A stretch of 64,000 bases of DNA from Methylotenera oryzisoli. GTDB taxonomy: Bacteria; Pseudomonadota; Gammaproteobacteria; Burkholderiales; Methylophilaceae. Position 1 is the first letter of the stretch. Each line of letters starts with the position of its first letter. Below the pieces are notes generated by a model, which had not been told where the DNA came from, made no database searches, and saw nothing but the letters and a program-made list of their open reading frames with translations. The position numbers were made by a program, and so were the translations under genes. Of this stretch, positions 9,556 to 18,267 are shown piece by piece. The stretch covers positions 1 through 64,000 of the forward strand of contig CAMDTL010000007.1 of the NCBI GenBank assembly GCA_945907735.1, written 5' to 3'.

Positions 9556-9651
9556 TGTCATTGCGGGCTTGACCTGCAATCTTACCCATTTAAACCAGTC
9601 TAGATGATAAATCAAGTTTCCCTGTACCACGATATGGGGTTCAGCATGGCA
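9556..9651 (-). repeat. TGTCAT-family intergenic repeat (about 96 bases)
   Basis: Between convergent psd and rppH. On the minus strand it reads CATGCTGAACCCCATATCG, then CTTGATT, and ends with CAAGCCCGCAATGACA. It aligns along most of its length with the repeat at 11237-11327 in the opposite orientation. It contains no coding potential that I can support. Confidence 0.75.
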
Positions 9652-9656
9652 GAGAC

Positions 9657-10184
9657 TTACACCAGCTTGGATTGATTTTCTGCTTTTTTAGCATACGAAT
9701 TAGGTTTAATTTTATGATGCAAGTGTGTCGATAACTCATTCAACGCCGTTTTATACACATCGCGCTTAAACTCAATAACATCATCCAGCGGCACCCAATA
9801 ATCGCTCCAGCGCCAAGCGTCAAACTCAGGGTGATCGCTCGCTCGTAAGGAGACATCGGTATCGCGACCGACCATGCGCAATAAATACCAAATTTGTTTT
9901 TGGCCTTTATAGCTACCGCGCCACTCGCGCTTTACCCAGCCACTCGGCACCTCATAGCGCAACCAATCACGCGTGCGCCCTAAAATCTGCACGTGTTGTG
10001 GCTCTAAACCAATTTCTTCCATCAACTCGCGATACATTGCCTGCTCTGGGCTTTCACCGTGATTAATTCCGCCTTGCGGAAACTGCCAAGCATGCTCTCG
10101 TATTCGTTTACCCCAAAAAACTTGGTTGTGTGAGTTACAAAGAATAATCCCCACATTCGGGCGAAATCCATCACGATCTAACAT
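9657..10184 (-). CDS. rppH: RNA pyrophosphohydrolase
   Basis: RppH removes pyrophosphate from 5'-triphosphorylated mRNA and so triggers RNase E-dependent decay. The 175-aa protein begins [17 protein letters not shown] and has [14 protein letters not shown] leading into a perfect Nudix box ending [19 protein letters not shown] and [11 protein letters not shown] follow, all characteristic of RppH rather than other NUDIX enzymes. The C-terminal tail after EFKRDVY is basic. It is convergent with psd, with a repeat element between them. Confidence 0.95.
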   Translation of the reverse strand: MLDRDGFRPNVGIILCNSHNQVFWGKRIREHAWQFPQGGINHGESPEQAMYRELMEEIGLEPQHVQILGRTRDWLRYEVPSGWVKREWRGSYKGQKQIWYLLRMVGRDTDVSLRASDHPEFDAWRWSDYWVPLDDVIEFKRDVYKTALNELSTHLHHKIKPNSYAKKAENQSKLV

Positions 10185-10267
10185 TTTGCTGCACCTAAAC
10201 TATTTTTTTATTTAATGCCATTTTTTCATATTTTAAGCACTATTGGAAGCACGCATTTGTATCTACA

Positions 10268-11230
10268 ATGTTAAGCATGAAAAAATTAATCCTTACTTTG
10301 CTGTTTACGCTGTGTGCGTGCGCACCCTCCCCTAAGCCAAATAGTATGGCCTATATCACCAATCAAGGCGACAACACGGTTTCTGTCATCGATATTTCAC
10401 AAAATAAAGTGGTCGACACCATCAAAGTGGGAAAAGCACCTGTGGGCGTGGCGATTTCTGCCAAGCTAAAACGCGTGTTTATTAGCAATGTAGAAAGCAG
10501 CAATATTTCAGCAATCAACACGAAAACAAATAAAATTATCGAAAATATTGCTCTGCAAGGCGCACCAGTAGGGCTTGCCATGGCACCTAATAGCAAAACT
10601 TTATACGTAGCCGACTGGTTTAGCGACCGCATTATTTCGATTAACACGGCGGATTATAAGCAGCACCGCGAAGTCATCGTCACCAAAGCGCCAGCGGGTT
10701 TGGTGGTGAGTCCAGACAGCAAGACTTTGTATGTTGCTGCGCGCGACAGTAATGAAATCGCGATTATAGACACGACGACTTTAACTGTCAGCAAGCGCAT
10801 TGCCGTTGGTACGCACCCGTTTGGACTTTCTTTAAGCACCGATGGCAGTTACTTATACGTAGTGAATGTGTACGACAACACGATATCATCGATTAACACT
10901 CACACATGGGCAGAAACCACAATAAAAGTGGGTGAACACCCCTATTGTGCCGTGCCCAGTGCCGACAATAAAACACTATACGTCACCAATACGCAAGATG
11001 ATACGGTTTCAGTAATTGATTTAGCCACCAAAAAAATCATCATCACCATAGAAGTTGGCATGACACCAGAAGGCATTAGCTATGACGCGGCTAGCAAGCT
11101 AGTGCTGGTTGCTAACTGGGGTGAGAATAAAGTGAGCGTGATTGATGCAACGACAAACAAGCTAAAAAACCACATCAAAACTGGCGATAAAAGCCGTGCC
11201 TTCGGACAATTTATATTGTCCGAACAGTAA
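10268..11230 (+). CDS. YVTN-family beta-propeller lipoprotein
   Basis: A 320-aa exported protein built almost entirely of about seven beta-propeller blades of roughly 42 residues. Each carries a YVTN-like strand (TLYVADWFSDR, TLYVAARDSNE, YLYVVNVYDNT, TLYVTNTQDDT, LVLVANWGENK) and a VSVID-like strand. The N-terminus (MKKLILTLLFTLCACAP) is a signal peptide with a likely lipobox ending at Cys. Two ATGs are possible, 10268 and 10277; neither has a clear ribosome site. The next gene downstream on the same strand encodes an MxaD-like protein, and YVTN propellers are often found with PQQ methanol dehydrogenase systems, suggesting a periplasmic methanol-oxidation accessory role. That role is inference. 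Confidence 0.8.
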   Translation: MLSMKKLILTLLFTLCACAPSPKPNSMAYITNQGDNTVSVIDISQNKVVDTIKVGKAPVGVAISAKLKRVFISNVESSNISAINTKTNKIIENIALQGAPVGLAMAPNSKTLYVADWFSDRIISINTADYKQHREVIVTKAPAGLVVSPDSKTLYVAARDSNEIAIIDTTTLTVSKRIAVGTHPFGLSLSTDGSYLYVVNVYDNTISSINTHTWAETTIKVGEHPYCAVPSADNKTLYVTNTQDDTVSVIDLATKKIIITIEVGMTPEGISYDAASKLVLVANWGENKVSVIDATTNKLKNHIKTGDKSRAFGQFILSEQ

Positions 11231-11236
11231 GAATAT

Positions 11237-11327
11237 TGTCATGCTGAACCCCGTATCGTGGTGCGCGACATGCTTGATTCAGCATCTAATAAAATTGAAT
11301 AGATTGCGGGTCAAACCCGCAATGACA
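11237..11327 (+). repeat. TGTCAT-family intergenic repeat (91 bases)
   Basis: Starts TGTCATGCTGAACCCCG and ends with an internal palindrome (TGCGGGTCAAACCCGCA) and ATGACA. It is homologous to 9556-9651 in opposite orientation and to the shorter copy at 35854-35919. It lies between the YVTN and MxaD-like genes. The rest of this 228-base gap holds a TATAAT hexamer at 11396-11401 that may serve the next gene. Confidence 0.78.
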
Positions 11328-11458
11328 TTGGGCTGCGTCAACGCAATTATAAACATCTCGTTACTCAAAGCATGGGTTTATTGGCGTAACTGATTTATAA
11401 TACGACTAGCCTAGTTTTTATTAAACGCTTTTTAATTGTTTTATACGGAGAATATGGA

Positions 11459-11998
11459 ATGAACAAATTTTTGGCAATGTTAGCATTAGCCGTTTTACCA
11501 AACCTAGCTTTGCTTCCTTTAGCCTTTGCGCACGGCCCTACACCACAAAAAGTAGAAAAATCTGTTGTCATTAAAGCCGCCCCAGCTAAAGTTTGGATTG
11601 TGGTAAAAGATTTCGGCAACTTGCACACATGGCATCCTGCCATTGCCAGCACTAAGTTAGAAAAAAAAGGCAACGAGATTCATAGAACGTTAACATTGAA
11701 ATCTGGTGGCGAAATCAATGAAAAGCTACGCAGTGCTGATGACAAAGACATGAAATTAAAGTATGAAATTACAGGTGGCGTCGCACCAGTGGCTGATTAT
11801 AATTCAGTGATGACAGTAACGGCTGGCCCAGGCGCTGGTGAAACCACCGTCACATGGGTTGGACGTTTTTATCGTACTTATAAGTTAAACCCACCCATCC
11901 CAGCAGGCCAGGATGACGAAACCGCCTTTAATTTTGTCACTGGCGTTTACGATAGTGGCTTGGCCAATTTGAAAAAGGTGCTTGAAGCTTCAAAGTAA
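11459..11998 (+). CDS. MxaD-like periplasmic SRPBCC protein
   Basis: A 179-aa protein with a signal peptide ending LAFAHGPTPQK and a START/SRPBCC (polyketide-cyclase-like) domain: SVVIKAAPAKVWIVVKDFG, WHPAIAS, RTLTLKSGGEI. The HGPTPQKV start of the mature protein and the WHP motif match MxaD, a periplasmic protein that stimulates electron transfer from methanol dehydrogenase to cytochrome cL. The start is well supported: ACGGAG lies 8 bases before ATG. No methanol dehydrogenase genes (mxaF or xoxF) are in this window, so the link to methanol oxidation comes from family similarity and from the YVTN neighbour. Confidence 0.75.
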   Translation: MNKFLAMLALAVLPNLALLPLAFAHGPTPQKVEKSVVIKAAPAKVWIVVKDFGNLHTWHPAIASTKLEKKGNEIHRTLTLKSGGEINEKLRSADDKDMKLKYEITGGVAPVADYNSVMTVTAGPGAGETTVTWVGRFYRTYKLNPPIPAGQDDETAFNFVTGVYDSGLANLKKVLEASK

Positions 11999-12106
11999 AT
12001 AGCTAGGTAGCTGGCACAACAGCCAAAAAACCATGGTGGATATTTTTCGGCAGAACGAGCTGACATGAGTAGTAAGTTGTGACGCTTTTTGTCAGTTAAA
12101 TTGTTT

Positions 12107-12132
12107 AAAAGCGGCGTCAAACCCGCTTTTTT
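12107..12132 (+). terminator. Intrinsic terminator after mxaD-like gene
   Basis: AAAAGCGG at 12107-12114 and CCGCTTTT at 12123-12130 form a perfect 8-pair stem followed by TT. It lies about 110 bases beyond the stop codon. The 110 bases between hold no supported gene. Confidence 0.7.
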
Positions 12133-12229
12133 GCTATCCTGCATTCAAAAAATATGCTTTTTCTTGCCATTTAACTTTATTTATCATTAAAAACAATAAG
12201 TTAAGTAAATTTAAGTTAGCATCCTTATT

Positions 12230-12391
12230 GCTTATACTATCTCAAACACTGGCATCACCGACGCTACAGCTATGACAGCAGCAACTTTGACAGATATTAC
12301 TGCCACCGCCAACCTTCCAGGTGATGCAGCAGTTACCTGCGCCACTGCCGATGGTGGTACATGTGCTTATACAAGTGCTAGTGGTAACTGA
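12230..12391 (+). pseudogene. Type IV pilin C-terminal fragment
   Basis: An open stretch with no start codon reads NTGITDATAMTAATLTD, then ANLPGDAAVTCATADGG, then TCAYTSASGN and a TGA at 12389-12391. The paired cysteines around CATADGGTC near the end resemble the disulfide loop and C-terminal tail of type IV pilins. The conserved hydrophobic N-terminus and most of the protein are missing; the frame closes at a stop near 12212. This is the 3' end of a deleted pilin-like gene. With the GspE-like remnant at 4727 it suggests loss of a pilus or secretion system. The assignment is by pattern only. Confidence 0.55.
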
Positions 12392-12447
12392 TTTTTTAGC
12401 AAGCAAGCGTAGCCTCGACGCAATGAAACGTAATCGAGGTTTAATGT

Positions 12448-12486
12448 AACAGCAAAACTCCTGCAAATTGCAGGGATTTTGCTGTT
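12448..12486. terminator. Long 39-base palindrome after pilin fragment
   Basis: AACAGCAAAA at 12448-12457 pairs with TTTTGCTGTT at 12477-12486, and CCTGCAA/TTGCAGG pair inside, with only one mismatch and one G-T wobble. It sits between the pilin fragment and the convergent glmM, and probably was the terminator of the lost pilin gene. Before it, CCTCGA/TCGAGG (about 12412-12438) forms a second weaker hairpin. Confidence 0.55.
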
Positions 12487-12532
12487 GGGTAACCAGTCTC
12501 AATTATCATCGAGACTAAAAAATCCTTGGATT

Positions 12533-13918
12533 TCATTTCACTCTATCGAGGCTAGCTACTTTTTTAACCACCTCTGCAAGCTCTTTCACCAGCTTTTGCA
12601 CCAATTTTCCATCTTGGCCTTCTACCATCACGCGGATTTTTGGCTCAGTGCCAGAGGCGCGCAGTAGCACGCGGCCAGTATTATTTAGCTCTGTTTCTGC
12701 GTTTTTAACGGCGTTTTGAATTTGCGGCATATTCAAATCCAGCTTTTGTTTTCCAGTCGTAGCTTTATAAGTAACATTTATCAACACTTGCGGATACAAC
12801 ACCAGCGCTGCGCTCATTTGCGTGAGCGTTTTGCCGCTTTGTTTTATGGCGTGCAGCACTTGCAGCGCAGCGATAATTGAATCACCGCTGGTGTGTTTAT
12901 CTAAGGTAAGAATGTGTCCAGAATTTTCGCCGCCCAGCTGCCAACCTTTTTCGTTCAGCAGTTCTAGCACGTATCTATCGCCAACTTTAGCGCGCGCGAA
13001 AGGAATTTTTTGTTTTTCAAAAGCATGTTCCAGCGCAAGATTGGTCATTAAAGTTCCAGCCACGCCGCCTTGCAGCTTGCCGCTAGCTTTTAAGCCGCAA
13101 GCGATGATATATAGCAGCTGGTCGCCATCCAACAAATTACCTTTGCCATCCACCATCATCACACGGTCGCCATCGCCATCAAACGCAATGCCTAAGCTCG
13201 CCTTGTGTTCCAGCACGGCCTTTTGCAAGGCTTGAGGATGCGTAGAACCCACGTCCAGATTAATGTTCAGGCCATCTGGCTTGTTGCCAATACAAATAAC
13301 TTCTGCCCCAAGTTGTTGAAAAACTGACGGCGCGACGTGATAAGTGGCGCCGTGTGCGCAATCAAGCACAATTTTTAATCCACTCAAATTTAAATGTGCT
13401 GCATTAGAAGCTTGTGGGAAAGTGCTTGTACAAAACGCAATATACTGATCAGCCGCATCATCTATGCGGCGCGCCTTGCCGAGCGACTCCATCACCTGCA
13501 TGGGCTTGTCTAATTCAGCTTCAATCGCATACTCAATGGCATCGCCCAACTTTGCGCCTTCTGCCGAGAAAAATTTAATGCCGTTATCAAAATAAGGATT
13601 ATGCGAGGCGGAAATGACAATGCCCGCTTGCGCATGCAATTTTTTGGTTAAATAGGCTACAGCTGGTGTCGGCATTGGACCAGTGAGGTAAACATCTACG
13701 CCTGCGGAAGACAATCCTGCCTCTAGCGCGGCCTCGAACATATAGCCAGAGATGCGTGTGTCTTTACCAATCAATACGGCGGGACGATTTTCGTTTTTGC
13801 CCACAGCAGCCAACACTCGCCCAGCAGCATAACCTAAGCGCAACATAAACTCTGGCGTAATGGGGTGCTCTCCCACTTTGCCGCGAATGCCATCGGTACC
13901 GAAATATTTTTTACGCAT
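12533..13918 (-). CDS. glmM: Phosphoglucosamine mutase
   Basis: GlmM converts glucosamine-6-phosphate to glucosamine-1-phosphate for UDP-GlcNAc, feeding peptidoglycan and lipid A. The 461-aa protein starts [18 protein letters not shown] and has the phosphoserine loop [17 protein letters not shown] (active serine near residue 103). The metal loop is [13 protein letters not shown], the sugar-binding block GGENSGHIL, and the phosphate-binding [15 protein letters not shown]. It is slightly longer than the E. coli enzyme because of its C-terminal tail. It lies just downstream of folP on the same strand (folP stop to glmM ATG, 11 bases), in the conserved rlmE-ftsH-folP-glmM order. Confidence 0.97.
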   Translation of the reverse strand: MRKKYFGTDGIRGKVGEHPITPEFMLRLGYAAGRVLAAVGKNENRPAVLIGKDTRISGYMFEAALEAGLSSAGVDVYLTGPMPTPAVAYLTKKLHAQAGIVISASHNPYFDNGIKFFSAEGAKLGDAIEYAIEAELDKPMQVMESLGKARRIDDAADQYIAFCTSTFPQASNAAHLNLSGLKIVLDCAHGATYHVAPSVFQQLGAEVICIGNKPDGLNINLDVGSTHPQALQKAVLEHKASLGIAFDGDGDRVMMVDGKGNLLDGDQLLYIIACGLKASGKLQGGVAGTLMTNLALEHAFEKQKIPFARAKVGDRYVLELLNEKGWQLGGENSGHILTLDKHTSGDSIIAALQVLHAIKQSGKTLTQMSAALVLYPQVLINVTYKATTGKQKLDLNMPQIQNAVKNAETELNNTGRVLLRASGTEPKIRVMVEGQDGKLVQKLVKELAEVVKKVASLDRVK

Positions 13919-13929
13919 GCTCTCTCATT

Positions 13930-14751
13930 TTACTGTATTGAAGCCACAACCTTTAATGCTTCCACTGTGGCCTTCACATCGTGCACTCGCAGTATTTTAG
14001 CGCCTTTCATAGCAGAAAGCACTGAAGCGGCAATACTCGCATGCAATCTAGCATCAATGTCGTTGCCTGTTATTTGACCAAGTACGGATTTACGCGATAA
14101 ACCGACCAACAAAGGTTGGCCTAAATCGGCAAAACTTTCCAAATTTTGTAGCAGTAAGATGTTATGTGCACGTGTTTTACCAAAGCCAAAACCAGGGTCA
14201 AGCAGAATACTAGCCGGCCTACAACCAGCATGGATGCTAGCTTGCAGACGTGTTTTTAAAAATGTTTTTACTTCGTTAACCACGTCATTATAGTGCGGAT
14301 TATTTTGCATGGTCGCAGGCAGGCCTTGCATGTGCATCAAACACACGCCTACGTTGGTTTTTTCTACAACTTCCAGTGCGCCAGCTTCTTGCAGCGCACG
14401 TACATCATTGACCATGCTAGCCCCAACTTGAATCGCCGCTCGCATCACTTGTGGTTTGTAAGTGTCGATCGAGAGCGGGATATTCACTTGCTTTACCAGC
14501 GCCTCAATCACGGGGATAACACGGTCTAGCTCTTGTTGCAGACCAACTGGCGAGGCGTTTGGGCGTGTGGACTCGCCCCCAATATCGAGAATATCTGCGC
14601 CTTCTTCCGCCAAGGTTAAGGCATGCTCAATCGCCATGTTGGTCGCGGAAAATTTTCCGCCATCCGAGAATGAATCTGGCGTGACGTTGACGATGCCCAT
14701 CACACGCGGTGTGGTTAAATCGAGCTGGAATTTTCCGCAGTTAAATATCAT
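13930..14751 (-). CDS. folP: Dihydropteroate synthase
   Basis: FolP condenses p-aminobenzoate with dihydropterin pyrophosphate in folate synthesis and is the sulfonamide target. The 273-aa TIM barrel has VMGIVNVTPDSFSDGG, DIGGESTRPNA, SIDTYKP, NDVRAL, LMHMQG, LDPGFGFGKT, and VGLSRKS followed by RVHDV. All catalytic loops are present. ATG at 14751 sits directly behind a T-run with no visible Shine-Dalgarno sequence, and a terminator-like hairpin lies between ftsH and folP. That may lower folP expression relative to ftsH. Confidence 0.97.
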   Translation of the reverse strand: MIFNCGKFQLDLTTPRVMGIVNVTPDSFSDGGKFSATNMAIEHALTLAEEGADILDIGGESTRPNASPVGLQQELDRVIPVIEALVKQVNIPLSIDTYKPQVMRAAIQVGASMVNDVRALQEAGALEVVEKTNVGVCLMHMQGLPATMQNNPHYNDVVNEVKTFLKTRLQASIHAGCRPASILLDPGFGFGKTRAHNILLLQNLESFADLGQPLLVGLSRKSVLGQITGNDIDARLHASIAASVLSAMKGAKILRVHDVKATVEALKVVASIQ

Positions 14752-14790
14752 AAAAAAGGGTTGACCAAAATAATATTGGTATCCGCCCTA
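14752..14790 (-). terminator. Terminator-like hairpin between ftsH and folP
   Basis: On the minus strand ACCAA...TTGGT, flanked by GGG...CCC, is followed by TTTTTT, and that T-run ends at the folP ATG. It could partly terminate ftsH transcripts. The stem is interrupted, so confidence is limited. Confidence 0.4.
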
Positions 14791-14810
14791 ATTCTAACCT
14801 ATTTTAACAA

Positions 14811-16703
14811 TTAACTTTTAGCGGTTGGCTGCGGCACTGCTGTTGCCGTGTTGCCACTAGAAGTGCCAGTGTCGCTCGGCTTGATTTTGGACTGGCGCGG
14901 TTTTGGCTCACGCACTGGTTGACCCGCCATAATGTCGTTGATTTGGTCAGCATCGATAGTTTCATATTCCATCAAGGCCGCAGTCATCGCCTCTACTTTG
15001 TCTTTATTGCTTTCTAGCAATTTGCGCGCAATGGCATATTGTTCATCCAAAATACGACGAATTTCCGCATCTACTTTTTGTTGCGTCACCTCTGAAACGG
15101 TTTTGGAGCTCATGCTGCCAAAGAACGAATCTTGCTCGTCGCCCGCATATACCATAATACCCAACGCATCGCTCATGCCGTACTTGGTGACCATAGCGCG
15201 CGCCAATTTTGTTGCGCGCTCAAAATCGTTCGAAGCGCCAGTAGACATTTGATGCATAAAGATTTCTTCGGCAATACGGCCGCCAAACAGAATCGAAATC
15301 TCTTCCAACATTTTGTCTTTGTAATTGCTGATACGATCAAACTCGGGCAATTGCCACGTTAAACCAAGCGCCCAGCCACGCGGCATAATGGTCACTTTGT
15401 GCACAGGGTCAGCTTTCGGCAATAGTTTGGCAACAACTGCATGACCAGATTCATGGTACGCCGTATTTTTGCGCTCTTCTTCGCGCATCACCATACTCTT
15501 ACGCTCAGGGCCCATGTAAATCTTGTCTTTGGCGTCCTCAAAATCTTCCATATCTACCGTGCGTTTGCTGCGGCGTGCGGCAAATAAGGCTGCCTCGTTC
15601 ACCAAATTAGCTAAATCTGCACCGCTAAAACCCGGCGTACCACGTGCGATAATGTCGGCTTTTACATCAGGGTCAATCGGCACTTTGCGCATGTGCACAA
15701 GTAAAATTTGTTCACGGCCTTTAATATCGGGCAGCCCGACCATCACTTGCCTATCGAAACGGCCTGGGCGCAATAAAGCTTTATCCAGCACATCGGCTCT
15801 ATTAGTTGCGGCAATCACAATCACGCCAGAATTCGCTTCGAAGCCGTCCATCTCAACCAATAATTGGTTGAGTGTTTGCTCGCGCTCGTCATTACCACCG
15901 CCAGTACCCGCACCACGGCTACGCCCCACCGCATCGATTTCATCAATAAATATGATGCAAGGTGCGTTTTTCTTGGCAGTCTCAAACATATCACGCACAC
16001 GCGACGCGCCTACGCCAACAAACATTTCCACGAAATCTGAACCTGAAATAGTAAAAAATGGTACTTTTGCTTCGCCAGCGATTGCGCGCGCCAACAGGGT
16101 TTTACCTGTGCCTGGCGGGCCAACTAGCAACACGCCGCGCGGCATACGGCCGCCCAATTTTTGAAATTTTGTAGGTTCGCGCAAAAAATCCACCAGCTCG
16201 ACCACTTCTTCTTTGGCCTCATCGCAACCCGCCACATCGGCAAACGTAGTTTGATTGACACTTTCGTCTAACTGACGCGCTTTACTCTTACCGAATGAAA
16301 ATGGTCCGCCGCCCTTGCCGCCACCTTGCATTTGGCGCATAAAAAATATCCACACAGCAATGAGCAAAATCATCGGGAACCATGACATAAAAATTTCGAG
16401 CAGCACAGAACGCTGTTGTTCTGCCTTCGCTTCTACCGCGACATTGTACTTAAGCAAGTCGTTCACCATCCACAAATCATTGGGTGCATAAGTGCTAAAT
16501 TCTTTGCCATCTTGCGTTTTACCGCGCACGACGTGACCGTCGATTTGCACACTAGCCACTCGGCCGTCTTTAACTTCTTGCATAAATTGTGAGTAAACAA
16601 TTTGGTTATCCGCTTTTCCTTGGCCAGTAAACTGGTTAAACACTGTCATCATCACCAGTGCGACAAGCAACCAAATTGCGATACTTTTTGCGATATTATT
16701 CAA
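14811..16703 (-). CDS. ftsH: ATP-dependent zinc metalloprotease FtsH
   Basis: Membrane-anchored AAA+ protease that degrades misassembled membrane proteins and short-lived regulators such as LpxC and sigma-32. The 630-aa chain has a first membrane helix near residues 5-23 and a periplasmic segment. The second helix near 103-122 is followed by a glycine-rich linker. Next come Walker A GPPGTGKT, Walker B IIFIDEID, the second region of homology [19 protein letters not shown], and the zinc site [10 protein letters not shown]. The C-terminal tail is rich in P, K, S and T. Two hairpins lie in the rlmE-ftsH gap upstream. Confidence 0.98.
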   Translation of the reverse strand: MNNIAKSIAIWLLVALVMMTVFNQFTGQGKADNQIVYSQFMQEVKDGRVASVQIDGHVVRGKTQDGKEFSTYAPNDLWMVNDLLKYNVAVEAKAEQQRSVLLEIFMSWFPMILLIAVWIFFMRQMQGGGKGGGPFSFGKSKARQLDESVNQTTFADVAGCDEAKEEVVELVDFLREPTKFQKLGGRMPRGVLLVGPPGTGKTLLARAIAGEAKVPFFTISGSDFVEMFVGVGASRVRDMFETAKKNAPCIIFIDEIDAVGRSRGAGTGGGNDEREQTLNQLLVEMDGFEANSGVIVIAATNRADVLDKALLRPGRFDRQVMVGLPDIKGREQILLVHMRKVPIDPDVKADIIARGTPGFSGADLANLVNEAALFAARRSKRTVDMEDFEDAKDKIYMGPERKSMVMREEERKNTAYHESGHAVVAKLLPKADPVHKVTIMPRGWALGLTWQLPEFDRISNYKDKMLEEISILFGGRIAEEIFMHQMSTGASNDFERATKLARAMVTKYGMSDALGIMVYAGDEQDSFFGSMSSKTVSEVTQQKVDAEIRRILDEQYAIARKLLESNKDKVEAMTAALMEYETIDADQINDIMAGQPVREPKPRQSKIKPSDTGTSSGNTATAVPQPTAKS

Positions 16704-16723
16704 TTACATTCCTTAACCTACAC

Positions 16724-16770
16724 AGGTATTTTAATTTTATACCTAATTGGTAGCGCGTGTCGCGTTACCA
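16724..16770 (-). promoter_or_regulatory. Two tandem hairpins upstream of ftsH
   Basis: AGGTAT/ATACCT (16724-16729 and 16739-16744) and TGGTAGCGCG/CGCGTTACCA (16748-16757 and 16761-16770, one mismatch) stand in the 70-base gap between rlmE and ftsH. They may process, attenuate or stabilise the ftsH mRNA. The role is not shown by sequence. Confidence 0.4.
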
Positions 16771-16773
16771 CAT

Positions 16774-17391
16774 TTATTTACGACCTAACCCCAACAAATA
16801 AACTTCACTACTTCTATCTCTAGAGGCTTTTGGCTTGCGAGTGACGACTTTATCAAACCGCTGCCGCATGGTTTTTACAATGTCATCGAATCCGCTACCA
16901 ACAAAAACCTTGACCAGAAAGTTGCCGCCTGGTTTCAACCATTCACTACTAAACTCCAACGCCAGCTCGGTTAAATACGCCGCACCTGCTTGATCCACAT
17001 CTTTTACACCGCTTATATTGGGCGCCATATCCGCAATTACAAGGTCTGCAGCTTGATTATTTAACGCTGCTTCTAATAGTTTCAGCACAGCTTCTTCGCG
17101 AAAATCACCCTGAATAAACGTGACACCTGCAATGCCTGTCATGTCTAAAATATCCAGCGCGATGATTTTGCCGTTACCTTTTATGCGCTGCACCGCCACT
17201 TGGCTCCAACTGCCAGGTGTGGAACCTAAATCGACGATGGTCATGCCAGGTTTAATGAGCCTATCTTTGTCATCAATTTCTATCAACTTGTAAGCAGCGC
17301 GAGCGCGATAACCCTCTTTTTGGGCGCGTTTGACGAACTCGTCATTGAGGTGTTCTTGCATCCAAGCTTTACTGGTTCGTGTAGGTTTCAT
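16774..17391 (-). CDS. rlmE: 23S rRNA 2'-O-ribose methyltransferase RlmE (RrmJ/FtsJ)
   Basis: RlmE methylates the 2'-OH of U2552 in 23S rRNA using SAM, late in 50S assembly. The 205-aa protein starts MKPTRTSKAWMQEHLND and has YRARAAYKLIEID and the SAM loop VDLGSTPGSWSQVA (usual form DLGAAPGGWSQ). ADMAPNISGVKDVDQ and NFLVKVFVGSGFD follow. K, D, K and E catalytic residues are accounted for in these blocks. ATG at 17391 matches homologues; upstream codons overlap the divergent yhbY. It is the first gene of the rlmE-ftsH-folP-glmM run. Confidence 0.96.
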   Translation of the reverse strand: MKPTRTSKAWMQEHLNDEFVKRAQKEGYRARAAYKLIEIDDKDRLIKPGMTIVDLGSTPGSWSQVAVQRIKGNGKIIALDILDMTGIAGVTFIQGDFREEAVLKLLEAALNNQAADLVIADMAPNISGVKDVDQAGAAYLTELALEFSSEWLKPGGNFLVKVFVGSGFDDIVKTMRQRFDKVVTRKPKASRDRSSEVYLLGLGRK

Positions 17392-17432
17392 GAAGCTTCG
17401 TGTTAAAATGGTGACTATTAAAAAGGGTGACG

Positions 17433-17741
17433 ATGAAACTAAATACCAAACAAATCGCGCATCTGCGCGGCTTAGCACACAGCTTAAACCCTGTCGTGAT
17501 GATAGGCAATAACGGGCTCACAGAAAATGTACTAAAAGAAATTGAGCTCAATTTAAACGCGCACGAGCTCATCAAAATACAAGTGGCGGGCGATGACCGC
17601 GATGCGCGTAAAACGATGCTTGCGGAAATCTGCAAAAAAACCAATGCAGTTGCGGTGCATCACATTGGCAAACAGTTAGTGGTGTATCGCGCCAGCGAGA
17701 CGGTAAAAGAAAAAGCTAAAGTGGTTATTCCGAAGCTCTAA
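17433..17741 (+). CDS. yhbY: Ribosome assembly RNA-binding protein YhbY
   Basis: Small 102-aa CRS1-YhbY (CRM) domain protein that associates with pre-50S particles. It has LRGLAHSLNPVVMIGNNGLTE, ELNLNAHELIKIQVAG, and the signature GKQLVVYR near the C-terminus. ATG at 17433 has AAAAAGG a few bases upstream; an in-frame GTG at 17427 is also possible. It is divergent from rlmE with a 41-base shared promoter region containing TTAAAAT, which is the E. coli arrangement. Confidence 0.92.
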   Translation: MKLNTKQIAHLRGLAHSLNPVVMIGNNGLTENVLKEIELNLNAHELIKIQVAGDDRDARKTMLAEICKKTNAVAVHHIGKQLVVYRASETVKEKAKVVIPKL

Positions 17742-17746
17742 AACGA

Positions 17747-17795
17747 TGACATGCAGGCCAATATCCATGCGACTTCCAGACCTGCCCTCGAACGT
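17747..17795. repeat. AATATCCATG repeat, copy A
   Basis: Contains CAATATCCATGCGACTTCC followed by AGACCTGCC. Near-identical sequence occurs at 27988-28022, and a related inverted copy lies at 44548-44578. It fills most of the gap between yhbY and the convergent DUF4149 gene. Confidence 0.55.
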
Positions 17796-17826
17796 TTTAA
17801 TCGGGTGGCATCTACTTTAAATATTT

Positions 17827-18267
17827 TTAGCGCGCTTTTAACACCAAAACGAAGCCCAGCAAACATTCTACCAAATACGCCACGCTGACCACGCCGTGCC
17901 AAGTTCTAAATCTATCCGCAAAAATGCTTTGCATGACATCATTGGGCAGTGCATCAGTTTTAAGTTGCGCTAACAATGGCTGAATGCCAAAATGGCCTGC
18001 CAGTACTAATAAAAGCATGGCAAATACCGCCCAAAAAAAACTTTGTTTCAACGCGCCAGTACCGTAATCCAGCAAGCGTTGCATCAGCAAATAAAGACCA
18101 CTGGTCATGCCGATATAATTGACAATGGTAAGTAATTTTCCAGCCAAACTGCCTGCTAATTGCTTATCTTGCAGCGTGTCGAATATTAAATAGGCGCTAA
18201 CACCCGTTGCCCACAACGCGCCGACCCACAAGGTAATCACAATAAGATTTAATCGGCTAAGCATCAT
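17827..18267 (-). CDS. DUF4149 family membrane protein
   Basis: A 146-aa protein with about four predicted membrane helices (NLIVITLWVGALWATGVSAY, then an NYIGMTSGLYLLM segment, FFWAVFAMLLLVLAGHF, and VSVAYLVECLLGFVLVL). A conserved polar loop has ADRFRTWHGVVS. This matches DUF4149/TMEM205-like proteins, whose function is unknown. The start ATG overlaps the greA stop by one base (TAATG), so it is translationally coupled to greA. The greA-DUF4149 pairing is known to me from betaproteobacteria; no role is assigned. Confidence 0.75.
   Translation of the reverse strand: MMLSRLNLIVITLWVGALWATGVSAYLIFDTLQDKQLAGSLAGKLLTIVNYIGMTSGLYLLMQRLLDYGTGALKQSFFWAVFAMLLLVLAGHFGIQPLLAQLKTDALPNDVMQSIFADRFRTWHGVVSVAYLVECLLGFVLVLKAR

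Noticed and set aside
15523-16164. 213-codon frame antisense to ftsH
   Set aside because: It lies wholly inside conserved ftsH coding sequence and shows no protein-family features.
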